Shown: positions 1 to 8,977, counted from the first letter of the stretch. The stretch is 64,000 nt of DNA from an uncultured Poribacteria bacterium (GCA_951813545.1 CATOTL010000001.1:224642-288641); one strand, 5' to 3'. Translations and numbers: made by a program. Notes: generated by a model from the sequence alone, not told the origin.

Positions 1-344
1 CCGCTGGCGGTGTCGGCGCATGTTTATCCGGGTTAATCATAGATTTTGATCCAGTTAATAGTTGTGTATATTCTATCTCTGATGACCCGATGGCAAGTTG
101 TGGTCTCGCAGGTGCGATCTTTTGTGGTGTCTTGGTCGTGCCAACCGCTGTTTTCATATACCCGCATAACCCAAGTCCACCACTGGAGCGACTCCTCGGA
201 AAATCACCCGAATACATCAAAGCCTACCTCCACGCCTATAGATCGAAAACAGTATCGCTTCGGAAAAGGATGGTAACGGCAGGTTCCATCACCTCTAACT
301 TAGGTATGGGCGCGATGCTACTGTTCATAATTAACGACCTATGA
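1..344 (+). CDS. Small glycine/cysteine-rich membrane protein, 3' part (partial at window edge)
   Basis: The reading frame is open from base 3, so the start lies outside the window. The visible part is a glycine/alanine/cysteine-rich hydrophobic stretch, then a conserved hydrophilic segment (PPLERLLGKSPEYIKAY), a basic patch and a second hydrophobic C-terminal segment. It is a paralog of the complete gene at 568-1092: both share the ERLLGKSPEYIKAY core, the SLRKR patch and the GSIT-x-N motif. That makes a tandem duplicate pair of probable membrane proteins. I do not recognise a function. Confidence 0.65.
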   Translation, partial: AGGVGACLSGLIIDFDPVNSCVYSISDDPMASCGLAGAIFCGVLVVPTAVFIYPHNPSPPLERLLGKSPEYIKAYLHAYRSKTVSLRKRMVTAGSITSNLGMGAMLLFIINDL

Positions 345-369
345 TGCGACTGCTGATAGATACGAAGCT

Positions 370-540
370 TTGGACAATTTTTCAAAGTGATAGACTTTTA
401 TACAGATGTCGCCCCTACGGGGCTTGGTCTTTGTTTTATATCCATTTCTACACAGATGCTGAAGAAACACCCTAGCAAAAACCCCCTACGGGGCTTGTTC
501 TTTGTTCAATATCCATTTCTGTAGAGATTTCTACAAAACA
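370..540. repeat. Intergenic short hairpin repeats (CCCCTACGGGG type)
   Basis: Two copies of a short palindromic unit centred on CCCCTACGGGG lie here, each in a context like 'ttctacagAGATG(T/C)CGCCCCTACGGGGCTTGG' (split across the two copies). Related units occur near 6870, 9125, 9182 and 9302, and a variant (AGCCCCAGCGGGGCG) near 23740 and 23795. A second small motif, AACACCC-AGCAAAAACCCCC, at 466-490 recurs in inverse form near 3040 and 9370. They look like dispersed REP-like intergenic repeats. No gene is seen here. Confidence 0.6.
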
Positions 541-567
541 CCGCGAAAATGGCTAAAAGGAGATGCT

Positions 568-1092
568 ATGTTCCGTATATCCGCCTCTCTCATGGCAACC
601 CTACTAATCCTCAGCACAACACCTGTCAGTCTCGCACAACAGAACCCTGTAGCAGCACAAGCCGAAGCCGATGCGAATGCCGATATGTCAGATATGGCAA
701 AAGCGATGTGGTTTATGTTCGGTGGGTTAGGTAGCACTGCGGGTTGCCTCACCGGTTGTGTCGGCGGGTGTGTGATAGGCACACGGTTGGATCCAGATGG
801 GGGATTTCATGATTTATTGATACCCACTGGCGCGCAGGCGGGTTGCGCCGTCGCAGGTGCTATTCTTCTGGGTGCCTTCGCAATGCCGCTCGCTGTGGAC
901 CTGTATCCGCACAACGTAACGCCCCCACCAGAGCGACTCCTCGGAAAATCTCCTGAGTATATCAAGGCTTATACCCAAATCTATACATCAAAAATAACCT
1001 CACTTCGCAAGCGACTCGTAATAGTAGGGTCTATCACTGGCAATATAGGCATGGTCCTTGCAACGCTGCTGGCGTATGCAAATATTGATTAG
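568..1092 (+). CDS. Exported small glycine/cysteine-rich membrane protein
   Basis: 174 residues. I chose ATG 568 over an upstream in-frame ATG because it has AAAAGGAGA just upstream and begins a good signal peptide (MFRISASLMATLLIL, cleavage after SLA-Q). After an Ala-rich spacer come Gly/Cys-rich hydrophobic segments (CLTGCVGGCVIG; a second around residues 95-120), the conserved ERLLGKSPEYIKAY core, a basic SLRKRL patch and a final hydrophobic helix. Paralog of the partial gene at the window start. Function unknown; probably an envelope protein. Confidence 0.75.
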   Translation: MFRISASLMATLLILSTTPVSLAQQNPVAAQAEADANADMSDMAKAMWFMFGGLGSTAGCLTGCVGGCVIGTRLDPDGGFHDLLIPTGAQAGCAVAGAILLGAFAMPLAVDLYPHNVTPPPERLLGKSPEYIKAYTQIYTSKITSLRKRLVIVGSITGNIGMVLATLLAYANID

Positions 1093-1221
1093 CGAACAAA
1101 TGAGAAAGCATTTCAAACGCACACCGATCTTTTACGCTTTGTGTCTCGTGTTTTTGTTTAAATATATTTTTTGTTGAACAACAAATTAACGGGAAGCCTT
1201 TCTCCGAAAAACGCATGATTT

Positions 1222-1307
1222 CCCAACTTGTTGTTTAATTATAAATTTTTAAATATTTTAAATTGTTTAAGGGTGCGATGAACCCACGCCATACCTACGT
1301 TTTCGGA
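1222..1307. repeat. Ori-flanking inverted repeat, copy A
   Basis: AT-rich tract followed by AAGGGTGC…GAACCCACGCC…ACCTACGTT. It is repeated in reverse complement at 8893-8977, next to the second initiator gene, with few mismatches. The two replication modules are therefore inverted paralogs including flanking DNA, not only the genes. Confidence 0.75.
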
Positions 1308-1308
1308 T

Positions 1309-1506
1309 TTAAAGGTCAACGTTTATGGGGTTAAAGGTCGACGTTTATGGGGTTAAAGGTCGACGTTTATGGGGTTAAAGGTATAGGTTTACGGGATTAA
1401 AGGTCGACGTTTATGGGGTTAAAGGTCGACGTTTATGGGGGTAATAATATAGGTATACAGAAAAGGTATAGGTTTACGGGATTAAAGGTCAACATTTACG
1501 GGAAAA
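1309..1506 (+). repeat. Iteron array, putative replication origin 1
   Basis: Six contiguous 22-bp units (1309-1440) of the form TTAAAGGTCGACGTTTATGG followed by GG, then two or more diverged units to about 1506 and further degenerate ones to 1640. They lie just upstream of a Rep_3-like initiator gene, the classical arrangement of an iteron-controlled origin. Read on the other strand, the core is CCATAAAC-GTCGACC. It shares CCATAAAC with the different iterons of origin 2. Confidence 0.8.
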
Positions 1507-1645
1507 CTCTTACCTTTAGCGGCTTTACGGAAAGGTGAGCGTTTATGGGGAAGCGGTGAACGGATAATAGGAACCCTGATAAAATGGGGGTTAATAAGGC
1601 TAAAAATTGGCGATTTTGCGGTTAAAGGTAAACGTTTATGATATG

Positions 1646-1684
1646 AAAAGTCAATTAATATTGAAAAAAGTCGACTTTTATTGT
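1646..1684. promoter_or_regulatory. Inverted half-sites upstream of rep gene 1
   Basis: Inverted half-iterons (AAAAGTCAATTAATATTG, then AAAAAGTCGACTTTTA, itself a palindrome) lie 40-75 bases before the rep start. In Rep_3 plasmids such inverted repeats are the operator through which dimeric initiator represses its own promoter. That role is inferred here from position. Confidence 0.45.
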
Positions 1685-1721
1685 AAAATACAGTAAAAAA
1701 ACAGGACAAAAAGGGGAAAAC

Positions 1722-3026
1722 GTGAATTTATTGGAACGTAGAGAGTTCATCAAAGCGAGTCCAGCCATCCAGATTCAGGGCAATCTAACGCATTTACAGC
1801 GGCGGGTGTGGAACGTCCTACTCGCCAACGCTTACGATGAGTTGCCGAACAAAGATATCCATCGCGTCAGTGTTGTTGAACTGGCAGAGAAACTCGGTTT
1901 TGATAGCAAGAATCAAGAGCATCTCAAAGAGACGGTGAAAGCACTTGTCGACCACACGGTGGAATGGAATGTTTTGGGAAAGGACAAAAAAGAGGTCTGG
2001 GGTGTTGCCGCGCTTCTGGCATCCGCAGAGATAGAAAACGGCATCTGCACCTACGGTTTCGCACCGCATTTACGTTATAAACTTTACAACCCGCGTATTT
2101 ACACGAAGTTGAATCTCCGCCTGCAGAACCGGTTCATGAGCAGATACGCCTTGGTTCTCTGGGAAGTCTGTTTCGACTATTTCGATACCGCCCGCAACTA
2201 CGGTGAAACACCCTTCATCCCGCTTGAAACCTTCAGAGAGTTAATGGGGATAGCGTCCGATGATTATCCGATCTTCAAACATCTGAATCATAGGGTCATC
2301 AAACCGGCAATTGAGGAGATTAACGAACTCACTAACTTCTTTGTCGAGGTCGAACAGAAGCGGCAGGGACGCAAGATCGCCTTCCTGAAGTTCCAAATCT
2401 CACGCTTGAAAGAGTTGGGGAGTTCGGAAGAGGAACCCTTGTATCCCGATGTCGAAGAACTGCCAGCAATCGCCATCGCGTTGTTGCAAGCAGGCGTGGC
2501 ACGCCGAGAGGCACTGAAGATCACCGACCAAGAATGGGACGCAGTGAATGGAGAGGCAGACCTGAACAGCGAAGACTATCACGATTTTCAGGCTTACATT
2601 GAGGAGAAGATCGCACTCGCACACCAGACAGCAAATGTCAAAAATATGGGCGGGTTCATCGTCCAGGCAATCCGAGAGAACTATCAAGATTCCGAACTCC
2701 AATTGCAATTTGAGATCCGCAAACACAAAGAACAACGGGCGATACTTGCCGCATTGGAATCCGAGATGAAGGAAAAAAGGAGTGCCTTGCTCCGACAAGC
2801 CGTCCGTACCAATCCTGAACTGCTTGAGAAAGCCGCTGAGAAAATTAAATCCTATCTTGCGCTTGAACGCTTGGAAAGCTACAATTCACTGGAAGAGGCT
2901 TACCGGGATGGCGGGATGGTGACGGCAGAAATCAATGGCATCCTCGCCGAGGAGTTCTGTTCGGAGCTGATCGCCCCGGTCTATGCGGTCTACGAGACGG
3001 AAAAAGCGCGGATTCTTGATGGCTAG
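1722..3026 (+). CDS. Replication initiator protein, Rep_3 (RepB) family, copy 1
   Basis: 434 residues. The N-terminal half (about 10-230) has the plasmid-initiator pattern: IKASPAIQIQ, LQRRVWNVLLANAYDELP, a conserved GICTYGFAPHLR segment, YTKLNL then SRYALVLWEVCFDY, and a second winged-helix ending near TNFFVEVEQKR. The C-terminal ~180 residues are a charged, probably helical extension. Such proteins bind iterons and open the adjacent origin. It is about two-thirds identical by eye to the copy at 7080-8375. Preceded by the iteron array and possible operator. Start supported by AAAAGGGGAAA upstream. Confidence 0.88.
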   Translation: MNLLERREFIKASPAIQIQGNLTHLQRRVWNVLLANAYDELPNKDIHRVSVVELAEKLGFDSKNQEHLKETVKALVDHTVEWNVLGKDKKEVWGVAALLASAEIENGICTYGFAPHLRYKLYNPRIYTKLNLRLQNRFMSRYALVLWEVCFDYFDTARNYGETPFIPLETFRELMGIASDDYPIFKHLNHRVIKPAIEEINELTNFFVEVEQKRQGRKIAFLKFQISRLKELGSSEEEPLYPDVEELPAIAIALLQAGVARREALKITDQEWDAVNGEADLNSEDYHDFQAYIEEKIALAHQTANVKNMGGFIVQAIRENYQDSELQLQFEIRKHKEQRAILAALESEMKEKRSALLRQAVRTNPELLEKAAEKIKSYLALERLESYNSLEEAYRDGGMVTAEINGILAEEFCSELIAPVYAVYETEKARILDG

Positions 3027-3253
3027 GGTGTAGGGAATCGGAGTGTTTTTGCTTGGGTGTTTCTTCAATTTCTTCCCTCCTACAGCGGAGCTGAATGCCT
3101 CCGAAACTTGCGGTTTTTCGCTACGACCTCTGAAGGTCATTTTGATATCATTACGCGACTTGCCGACGATTAATTTACGGGCATTCGGGCGTAAATCCGA
3201 ATCCTTTAGGTTTGGGATATAAGCCCGGGAGTGACGTATTTCCCGAAATACAT

Positions 3254-3405
3254 TTGACTTTTATGCGGAAACGTGGTATAGTCTTAGTATCAAGTTGGCA
3301 GACATGTTCAGCAGAATCGCCCCCTTCCCAGTAACGGGTGGGGACCCCGGTTCTGTGTCTGCCTACCCACTCGTTAGGGGTTAAAGAGTTGAGACTTGAT
3401 AGTCC
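3254..3405 (+). ncRNA. tnpB promoter and structured 5' leader, element 1
   Basis: Promoter TTGACT (3254) -17 bp- TATAGT (3277). The transcript would start near 3288 and can fold as an outer helix ATCAAGT (3289-3295) with ACTTGAT (3394-3400). This encloses a hairpin GGCAGACA (3297)/TGTCTGCC (3356-3363), then CCCACTCGTTAGGGG. The 3' strand of the outer helix ends 5 bases before the tnpB ATG, where a ribosome binding site would be. Equivalent helices with different sequences occur in elements 2, 3 and two deletion derivatives, which supports the fold. Confidence 0.6.
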
Positions 3406-4515
3406 ATGAAAACCTATAAGTATAAGATATACAATCAATCGAATACGCTACGTCTTGGCAACGTGCTTGACGATATGTGGCAAGTGCATGAATACTTCCA
3501 TAAGTGGCAAGCCCAAAGATACAAAGACGGCTTGTCGTATGCCCCCTACGCTGCAATGTGTCAACATGCGAAGGATTTGAAACGCAGCACGCACCCACAT
3601 TGGCAGTCGTTGCCAAGTCAAGCGATTCAAGCAGAACTCGAACGCATTGATAATGCGTATCAAAGGTTCTTTAATAAACTTGGGGGTAAACCGCATATCA
3701 AACCGCGCCATAAGTTTAAGTCTATGACGCTTAAACAAACTGGGTATAAACTCACTAACAACCGTATTATACTCACATTTCGCAAGTGGGATAAGGGTAA
3801 GTGGCGATTTGATAAAGTGGCATATACGTTTCATAAGCACCGCCAGTGGCACGGCACTATCCGTCGTATTACAATCAAGCGTGATGCTTCTGGGGACTAT
3901 TGGATTTGTATTACAACAACCTATACAGACTTTAGACCTCTGCCCACTACAGGTCAAAGCGTAGGGGCAGACTTCGGCATGAAAGACGCATACTTGACAC
4001 TTAGCACGGGTGAGAAGATCCAACACCCGCAACCTTTGAAACACTCCTCGAACAAACTCCGGTCTCTCAACAAAGCATTGAGCCGTAAAATCAAAGGCTC
4101 TAACGGTTGGTGGCGGTGTGTCAGGCACCTCGCACGTCTGTATCGGAAAATCAGCAACCAACGCAAAGATTTTCACTGGCAACTGGCAAGCAAACTCTGT
4201 AAGAAGTTTGATACGATTGCCATTGAAACGCTGAACCTTGACGGTATGAAACGCTTGTGGGGACGTAAAGTCTCCGACCTCGGGTTCTACCAGTTTGTTG
4301 AGATATTGGAATATAAGTGCAGTAAACATAAGCGTTTTTTCAAACAAGTCGGACAATGGACGGCTACAACGAAACCTTGTAGCGATTGCGGTTTTCACAA
4401 CCAAAACCTAACATTGAACGACAGGCAGTGGACATGTCCCGAATGTGGTTCACACCACGACAGAGACATAAACGCTGCGATAAACATTTTGCGGGCAGGG
4501 ATAGCCGTCCCCTGA
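3406..4515 (+). CDS. tnpB: TnpB RNA-guided endonuclease (IS605 OrfB)
   Basis: 369 residues, typical for TnpB. RuvC-like catalytic residues are visible: D189 in GADFG, E274 in IAIETLNL and D354 in HDRDINAAIN. A four-cysteine zinc finger (CSDCG … CPECG) lies between the last two. TnpB uses an RNA from the element's right end to cleave DNA and keep the transposon in place. No TnpA is present, so movement would need a transposase in trans. All key residues are intact. Confidence 0.9.
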   Translation: MKTYKYKIYNQSNTLRLGNVLDDMWQVHEYFHKWQAQRYKDGLSYAPYAAMCQHAKDLKRSTHPHWQSLPSQAIQAELERIDNAYQRFFNKLGGKPHIKPRHKFKSMTLKQTGYKLTNNRIILTFRKWDKGKWRFDKVAYTFHKHRQWHGTIRRITIKRDASGDYWICITTTYTDFRPLPTTGQSVGADFGMKDAYLTLSTGEKIQHPQPLKHSSNKLRSLNKALSRKIKGSNGWWRCVRHLARLYRKISNQRKDFHWQLASKLCKKFDTIAIETLNLDGMKRLWGRKVSDLGFYQFVEILEYKCSKHKRFFKQVGQWTATTKPCSDCGFHNQNLTLNDRQWTCPECGSHHDRDINAAINILRAGIAVP

Positions 4516-4655
4516 CGATATGCCTTGTATCCACTTCTTTCAGGATACAGGGGAAATGCCCGTCGGTGGAGCGAAAATAAGACGGTGGACGCTTTGAGTA
4601 AACCGCAGTCGCTATGAAACCGAAGCCCACGCCTTTAGGCGTTGGGTGCTATCAC
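4516..4655 (+). ncRNA. Putative omega RNA (reRNA) scaffold / right end of element 1
   Basis: The 140 bases between the tnpB stop and the element end are conserved in structure with 55080-55202: GGATAC-GGGGAA, GGTGGAG, AAGACGGT, and a terminal hairpin CCCACGCC-TTTA-GGCGTTGGG. In characterised TnpB systems the guide RNA scaffold is made from this region and the bases just outside (here from 4656, ATTCGCCCAACAAAATCC) act as guide. No expression evidence is available. Confidence 0.5.
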
Positions 4656-6735
4656 ATTCGCCCAACAAAATCCGACGCAGTGGCATCTGCCAGAAGGTGC
4701 GAAAGCACGTCTCGGTAACGGTCGCGCAACTGGGGATATAGCCTTCTCGCCAGATGGCACACGCCTCGCAGTCGCCAGCACAATCGGTATCTGGATATAT
4801 GACGCAAAGACCTACCAAGCACTTGTCCTGCTCACAGGGCATGACGATGAAATCCCGAGCATCGCCTTCAGTCCAGATAGCACCCAGCTTGCGAGTGCAA
4901 GTTGGGATAACACGCTCCGACTCTGGGACGTTACGACCGGTGAACACCTGAAAACTCTTAACGGGCAGAGATGGGGTTTCTATAGTGTTGCGTTCAGTCC
5001 AGATGGAGAGATGCTTGCGAGCGGCGACGGAGACGGAACCGTCCAGTTGTGGGACGCTGCGACTGGTGAACCCTTGGAAACCTTTACGGGACATAGACTT
5101 CAGGTCAGCAGCGTTGCGTTCAGTCCTGACGGACGAACACTGGCGAGCGGAGGTTTGGACGACACCGTCCGGCTCTGGGATGTTAGCACTCGCAAACCTG
5201 TAAAAATTTTCTCTGGGCACAAAGCGAATGTCACCAGCGTTGCGTTCAGTCCCGATGCGGGAACGTTAGCGAGTAGTGATCAGGACAGAAACATCGTTCT
5301 CTGGAGTCTTACCGGTATCGAACACAAGTCGATCTCCTCGGGGCATGCGGTCGCTATTTGGGATATCGCCTTCAGTCCTGATGGTCAGATACTTGCAAGT
5401 TGTGGCGGTGGGCAAGGCTTAAATGGTGCCATCAATTTGTGGGATGCTGCGACGGGAGAACATCTGAAAGACCTCACTGGACGTTCTGTGGCGAATGTGT
5501 TAGGAATTGCCTTCAGTCCAGATGGACAGACGCTTGCGGGGAGTATCGGTTTTAGAGAATACACCGTCCGTGTGTGGGATGTCGGCACCGGAGCGGAACT
5601 GAAAACCCTCACGGAACATGCGAGTGAAATTACAAGCGTCGCGCTCAGTCCGAACGGAGAGATGCTTGCGAGCGTAAATGATGACAACATCATTCGTTTG
5701 TGGGATGTTGGGACGGGCCAGCAGAAACGTACATTCCTTGGACACGAGGGACACAATAGGCGGGATAAGCGCTTTAATAGTATCGTCTTCAGCCCAGATG
5801 GACAAACGCTTGCGAGTAGCGCAGATCGCGTACGCGAGATTATCTTGTGGGATGTTGACACCGGCACTCGCAAAACCATTCCCACAGAACAAGTGATTTT
5901 CAATCTTGCGTTCAGTCCTGATGGACAGACGCTCGCCAGTGGAGATTGGGACGCGAATATTCGTTTGTGGGATGTCGCTACTGGGGAACAACTGAAAATC
6001 CTCAAAGGGCATACAGCTCCAATTTTCAGTCTTGCGTTCAGTCCTGATGGACAGACGCTCGCCAGTGGAGATTGGGACGCGAATATTCGTTTGTGGGATG
6101 TCGCCACCGGCGCGGAATTGAAGACGCTCGAAGGGGACCCAGAAAAGCGCACCGAGCATACGACTGAAGTTACAAGCCTCGCTTTCAGCCCGAATGGCGA
6201 CATACTCGCGAGTCGGAGTCAGGACCAATCACTTCCGAGTCGGGCTAATTTTCTCGGCGAGATGATTATCTTGTGGGATGTTGCCACTGGAGAGCCGCTT
6301 GGGCGTCCCATAGTGTCTGGAGTCCCGAACTACTCTACAGGTCGCTTTCAAAAAAGTGTTGTATTCAGCTCGAAGGGTCATGCGTTCGCTTATGGGGAGC
6401 TCAAAACTATTGTCTTATGGGATATCGCCACGGGGCAGGAATTGAAAACGTTTAGCGGTCATACGGCGTACGTATCAGAGATTGCGATCAGCGGCGATGG
6501 TCGCACGCTTGCGAGTGGAAGTCATGACGGCACGGTGCTCTTGTGGGAACTCCCACCACCAGCACTTAAAGAAACGCCGGAGGATATCAACGACGACGGG
6601 GCTGTAAACATCCAAGATTTGGTGTTAGTTGCCGCAAACTTCGGGAAAACAGAGGCAAATGACGCAGATGTCAACGATGATGGTGTCATCAACATCCAAG
6701 ATTTGGTGAAAGTCGCTGCTGCCATAGGCAGTTAG
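4642..6735 (+). CDS. WD40 beta-propeller protein with dockerin-like C-terminus, 5' end lost to IS605
   Basis: About 13-14 WD40 repeats (AFSPDG-x-LASG … IRLWDVATG) are followed by a C-terminal pair of dockerin/EF-hand-like repeats (DINDDGAVNIQDLV; DVNDDGVINIQDLV) that should bind calcium. Native sequence begins right after the IS605 right end (base 4656, …FAQQNPTQW), i.e. at or just after the expected signal peptide. The only start left is a TTG at 4642 inside the IS hairpin. The protein is thus probably no longer made or exported. Two adjacent repeats near 5900-6110 are almost identical at DNA level. Confidence 0.8.
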   Translation: MGAITFAQQNPTQWHLPEGAKARLGNGRATGDIAFSPDGTRLAVASTIGIWIYDAKTYQALVLLTGHDDEIPSIAFSPDSTQLASASWDNTLRLWDVTTGEHLKTLNGQRWGFYSVAFSPDGEMLASGDGDGTVQLWDAATGEPLETFTGHRLQVSSVAFSPDGRTLASGGLDDTVRLWDVSTRKPVKIFSGHKANVTSVAFSPDAGTLASSDQDRNIVLWSLTGIEHKSISSGHAVAIWDIAFSPDGQILASCGGGQGLNGAINLWDAATGEHLKDLTGRSVANVLGIAFSPDGQTLAGSIGFREYTVRVWDVGTGAELKTLTEHASEITSVALSPNGEMLASVNDDNIIRLWDVGTGQQKRTFLGHEGHNRRDKRFNSIVFSPDGQTLASSADRVREIILWDVDTGTRKTIPTEQVIFNLAFSPDGQTLASGDWDANIRLWDVATGEQLKILKGHTAPIFSLAFSPDGQTLASGDWDANIRLWDVATGAELKTLEGDPEKRTEHTTEVTSLAFSPNGDILASRSQDQSLPSRANFLGEMIILWDVATGEPLGRPIVSGVPNYSTGRFQKSVVFSSKGHAFAYGELKTIVLWDIATGQELKTFSGHTAYVSEIAISGDGRTLASGSHDGTVLLWELPPPALKETPEDINDDGAVNIQDLVLVAANFGKTEANDADVNDDGVINIQDLVKVAAAIGS

Positions 6736-7079
6736 CGGATCAGGAACCGGCAATTGTCGGAATAAGGATTTTGATGATTTTCTGGGTCCGATTTTTCCGG
6801 AGTATCCGTTCAACCCAACCATAGGTGTCAATTTAGTGATTTTCGGTATCATTTTTGCCACAGATTTCTATAGATGCCGCCCCTACGGGGAAACTTAGGT
6901 CTGTAAGGTATCACTTTTCTACAGAGATACTAGAAGAAACACCCCTTGTGCGTCTATTTTCTTCAGGGTTCGGTCTTTGACACATTTGAGTTTTTTCCAT
7001 TGTTTGCTGTATCTCACGCACCGCGATAATGCTTTATAGACCGAAGATGTGACAACCGTCTTTTTTTCTTCTAAACTAC
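6736..7079. other. Intergenic region with degenerate hairpin repeats
   Basis: 344 bases between the WD40 gene and rep gene 2 (convergent). It holds one CCCCTACGGGG-type unit (6870-6890), a degenerate second one, and an AT-rich tail. No credible gene or RNA was seen. Confidence 0.5.
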
Positions 7080-8375
7080 CTATCCCAAGATTCGTGCCCT
7101 TTCATCTTCATACGCCGCTATCGCGGGTGCGAGCAGCTCCTGACAGAACTCAGCGGCAAGGATGCCGTCAATCTCCGCCTTGACCATCCCGCCTTTCTGA
7201 TACGCCGTCATCGCGGAATCGTGTTCGAGGAGGCGTTCTTGGATCATGTAAGACGTAATCTTTTTTGCGGCGCGCGTAACAAGCGCCGGCTGGTTATGGA
7301 CGGCTTGACGGAGGATGTTATCTCTTTTGACTTTAAACTCTACCGTGAGGTCTTCAAGTTCCTTTTCTCTGGCTTTCTCGGCGCGCGTCTCGCGAACCTT
7401 TTGTACGGCTGAGTCCTGATAGTTTTCTCGAATCGCCTCAACGATAAAACCGCCACGGTTTTTGACTTCTGACGCATGGAGCGACATCTCAATCTTCTCG
7501 GCGATGTATGCCAGAAAATCAGGATACGTGCCGGCGGGCGGCAACTTTTGCGGATTCACGAAATCCCATTCTTGTTCAGTGATTTCCAGTGCGACTTTCC
7601 GATCAATCTCCGCTTGGACGAGTTCAACAGCGACCGGCGGCAGGTTCTCTATATCCGGGAACAGCGATTCCTGAATCGAGATCTGCTCGACCCGCGTGAT
7701 ACGAAACTTCAGCTCGCTCACCTTTCGCCCGTTACGTTTCTGTTCGACTTCAACGAGGTAGTCTGTTAAGTCGTTAATCTCTTTGACAGCAGGTTTGATG
7801 ACATCTCGGTTGAGGAACCCGAAGGCTGGATACTCATCTGGTTCCAATCCGATGAGCTCTTTAAAAGTTTCTATTGGGATGAAGGGCGTTTCGCCTTGAT
7901 CGCGATCGGTATCGAAGTAGTCGAAACAGACTTCCCACAAAACGAGCGCGTATTGACCTTTGAATCGGTTTTGGAGTCGCAAGTTGAGTTTGGCATAGAT
8001 GCGTGGATTGTGAAGTTTCAAGCGGAGATGCGGTGCGAAACCGTAGGTGCAGATACCGTTTTCGATCTCTGCGGATGCCAATAAACTCGCAACGCCCCAT
8101 ACCTGCTTGTTGTCTTTGTTCAGGAGATTCCATTCAACCTCACAAGAACGAAGCGACCTTAACACCTCTTTGAGGTATTCTTGATTTCCACTATTAAAAC
8201 CGAGTTTCGCCGCGAGTTCTACCATGCTGACGCTATGGATGTCCTTATCTGGGAGTTCGTTGTAGGCATTGGCGAGGAGCACGTTCCATGCCCGCCGCTG
8301 CATCAGCGAAATTTTGCTCTGGATTTGAATCGCTGGACTCGCTTTAATGACCTCATCAATTTCAGCTAATCTCAT
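7080..8375 (-). CDS. Replication initiator protein, Rep_3 (RepB) family, copy 2
   Basis: 431 residues, same architecture as the initiator at 1722-3026: IKASPAIQIQ, LMQRRAWNVLLANAYNELP, GICTYGFAPHLR, QYALVLWEVCFDYFDT, then a charged C-terminal extension ending in a similar EYARILG-like tail. The ATG at 8373-8375 has GGAGG upstream on the minus strand. Its cognate iterons lie immediately upstream (8457-8894). The iteron sequence differs from that of copy 1, so the two initiators probably have diverged DNA specificity. Confidence 0.88.
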   Translation of the reverse strand: MRLAEIDEVIKASPAIQIQSKISLMQRRAWNVLLANAYNELPDKDIHSVSMVELAAKLGFNSGNQEYLKEVLRSLRSCEVEWNLLNKDNKQVWGVASLLASAEIENGICTYGFAPHLRLKLHNPRIYAKLNLRLQNRFKGQYALVLWEVCFDYFDTDRDQGETPFIPIETFKELIGLEPDEYPAFGFLNRDVIKPAVKEINDLTDYLVEVEQKRNGRKVSELKFRITRVEQISIQESLFPDIENLPPVAVELVQAEIDRKVALEITEQEWDFVNPQKLPPAGTYPDFLAYIAEKIEMSLHASEVKNRGGFIVEAIRENYQDSAVQKVRETRAEKAREKELEDLTVEFKVKRDNILRQAVHNQPALVTRAAKKITSYMIQERLLEHDSAMTAYQKGGMVKAEIDGILAAEFCQELLAPAIAAYEDERARILG

Positions 8376-8456
8376 TTGTTTACGCCTCCAGTTTTACGTT
8401 ATTTAAGAGTATTATACGATAAAAATGAGAAAAAGTTAACAAAAATTCTCATGTTT

Positions 8457-8894
8457 CATACCATAAACTCTCATTTTAAGAAAGTTGTTCCCCATAAACA
8501 CACATTTTAAAATCTGGAAATGTAGATGTGGCAATGAAAATCTCCGGTTTTTTGTTGTTTAACAATAAAAAAATGAGAGATGTCAACAAAAATTCTCATG
8601 TTTCATACCATAAACTCTCATTTTAAAGTCAAAATCGTCTGTTTTCTGTGTCGCTATCAGCGGGTTCAGCAGGGCATACCATAAACTCTCATGTTTCATA
8701 CCATAAACTCTCATGTTTAGATTGGACACTGGTGTCCCCTACATCCGTAGTGAATTTATAGGCACATACCATAAACTCTCATTTTAAGGAAAATCGCATA
8801 CCATAAACTCTCATGTTACATACCATAAACTCTCATTTTAAGACTTATTGCATACCATAAACTCTCATGTTACATACCATAAACTCTCATTTTA
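8457..8894 (+). repeat. Iteron array, putative replication origin 2
   Basis: Nine full copies of CATACCATAAACTCTCAT followed by TTTA or GTT(A/T) start at 8457, 8604, 8675, 8697, 8765, 8797, 8819, 8851 and 8873. A diverged copy (CCCCATAAACACACATTTTA) is near 8489. Three pairs are spaced exactly 22 bp, two helical turns. The array lies upstream of rep gene 2. The spacers between non-tandem copies differ in length, so this is not a CRISPR array. Confidence 0.82.
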
Positions 8895-8977
8895 AAATCT
8901 GGGAACGTAGGTGTGGCGTGGGTTCGTAGCACCCTTAAAATATTTAAAATTAATATATATTAAAATAGTTAAACAAC
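8893..8977. repeat. Ori-flanking inverted repeat, copy B
   Basis: Reverse-complement partner of 1222-1307 (ACGTAGGTGTGGCGTGGGTTC … GCACCCTTAAAATATTTAAA, given in two parts). A further direct repeat pair, CGGTTTTTTGTTGTTTAACA followed by ATAAAAAAATGAGA, lies inside the array at 8543-8576 and outside it at 9014-9047. Confidence 0.75.

Larger units (their letters stand above)
3179..4655 (+). mobile_element. IS605-family element 1 (tnpB only)
   Basis: Left end begins GGGCATTCGGGCG directly after TTTAC, and the right end finishes in GGGTGCTATCAC. The same left end occurs at 11012, also after TTTAC, and the same right end at 12859 (minus) and 55202, so both boundaries rest on several copies. Insertion beside TTAC without target duplication matches IS608-like members of the IS200/IS605 family. 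The element has tnpB but no Y1 transposase. The right flank falls inside the 5' end of a WD40 gene. Confidence 0.82.

Noticed and set aside
1309..1506. Tandem repeats as simple satellite DNA
   Set aside because: 22-bp period, position just upstream of a plasmid initiator and the CATAAAC core shared with origin 2 favour an iteron origin.
3448..4404. 318-codon minus-strand frame opposite tnpB 1
   Set aside because: Antisense shadow with no start signal or domain.
5385..6228. Two long minus-strand frames inside the WD40 gene
   Set aside because: They arise from the repetitive WD40 coding sequence; their protein is a repeat of the complement of AFSPDG and LWDV codons.
8457..8894. Regularly repeated 22-bp units resembling a CRISPR array
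   Set aside because: Units are often directly abutting, intervening lengths vary widely, no cas genes are present, and the array adjoins a Rep_3 initiator gene. They are iterons.
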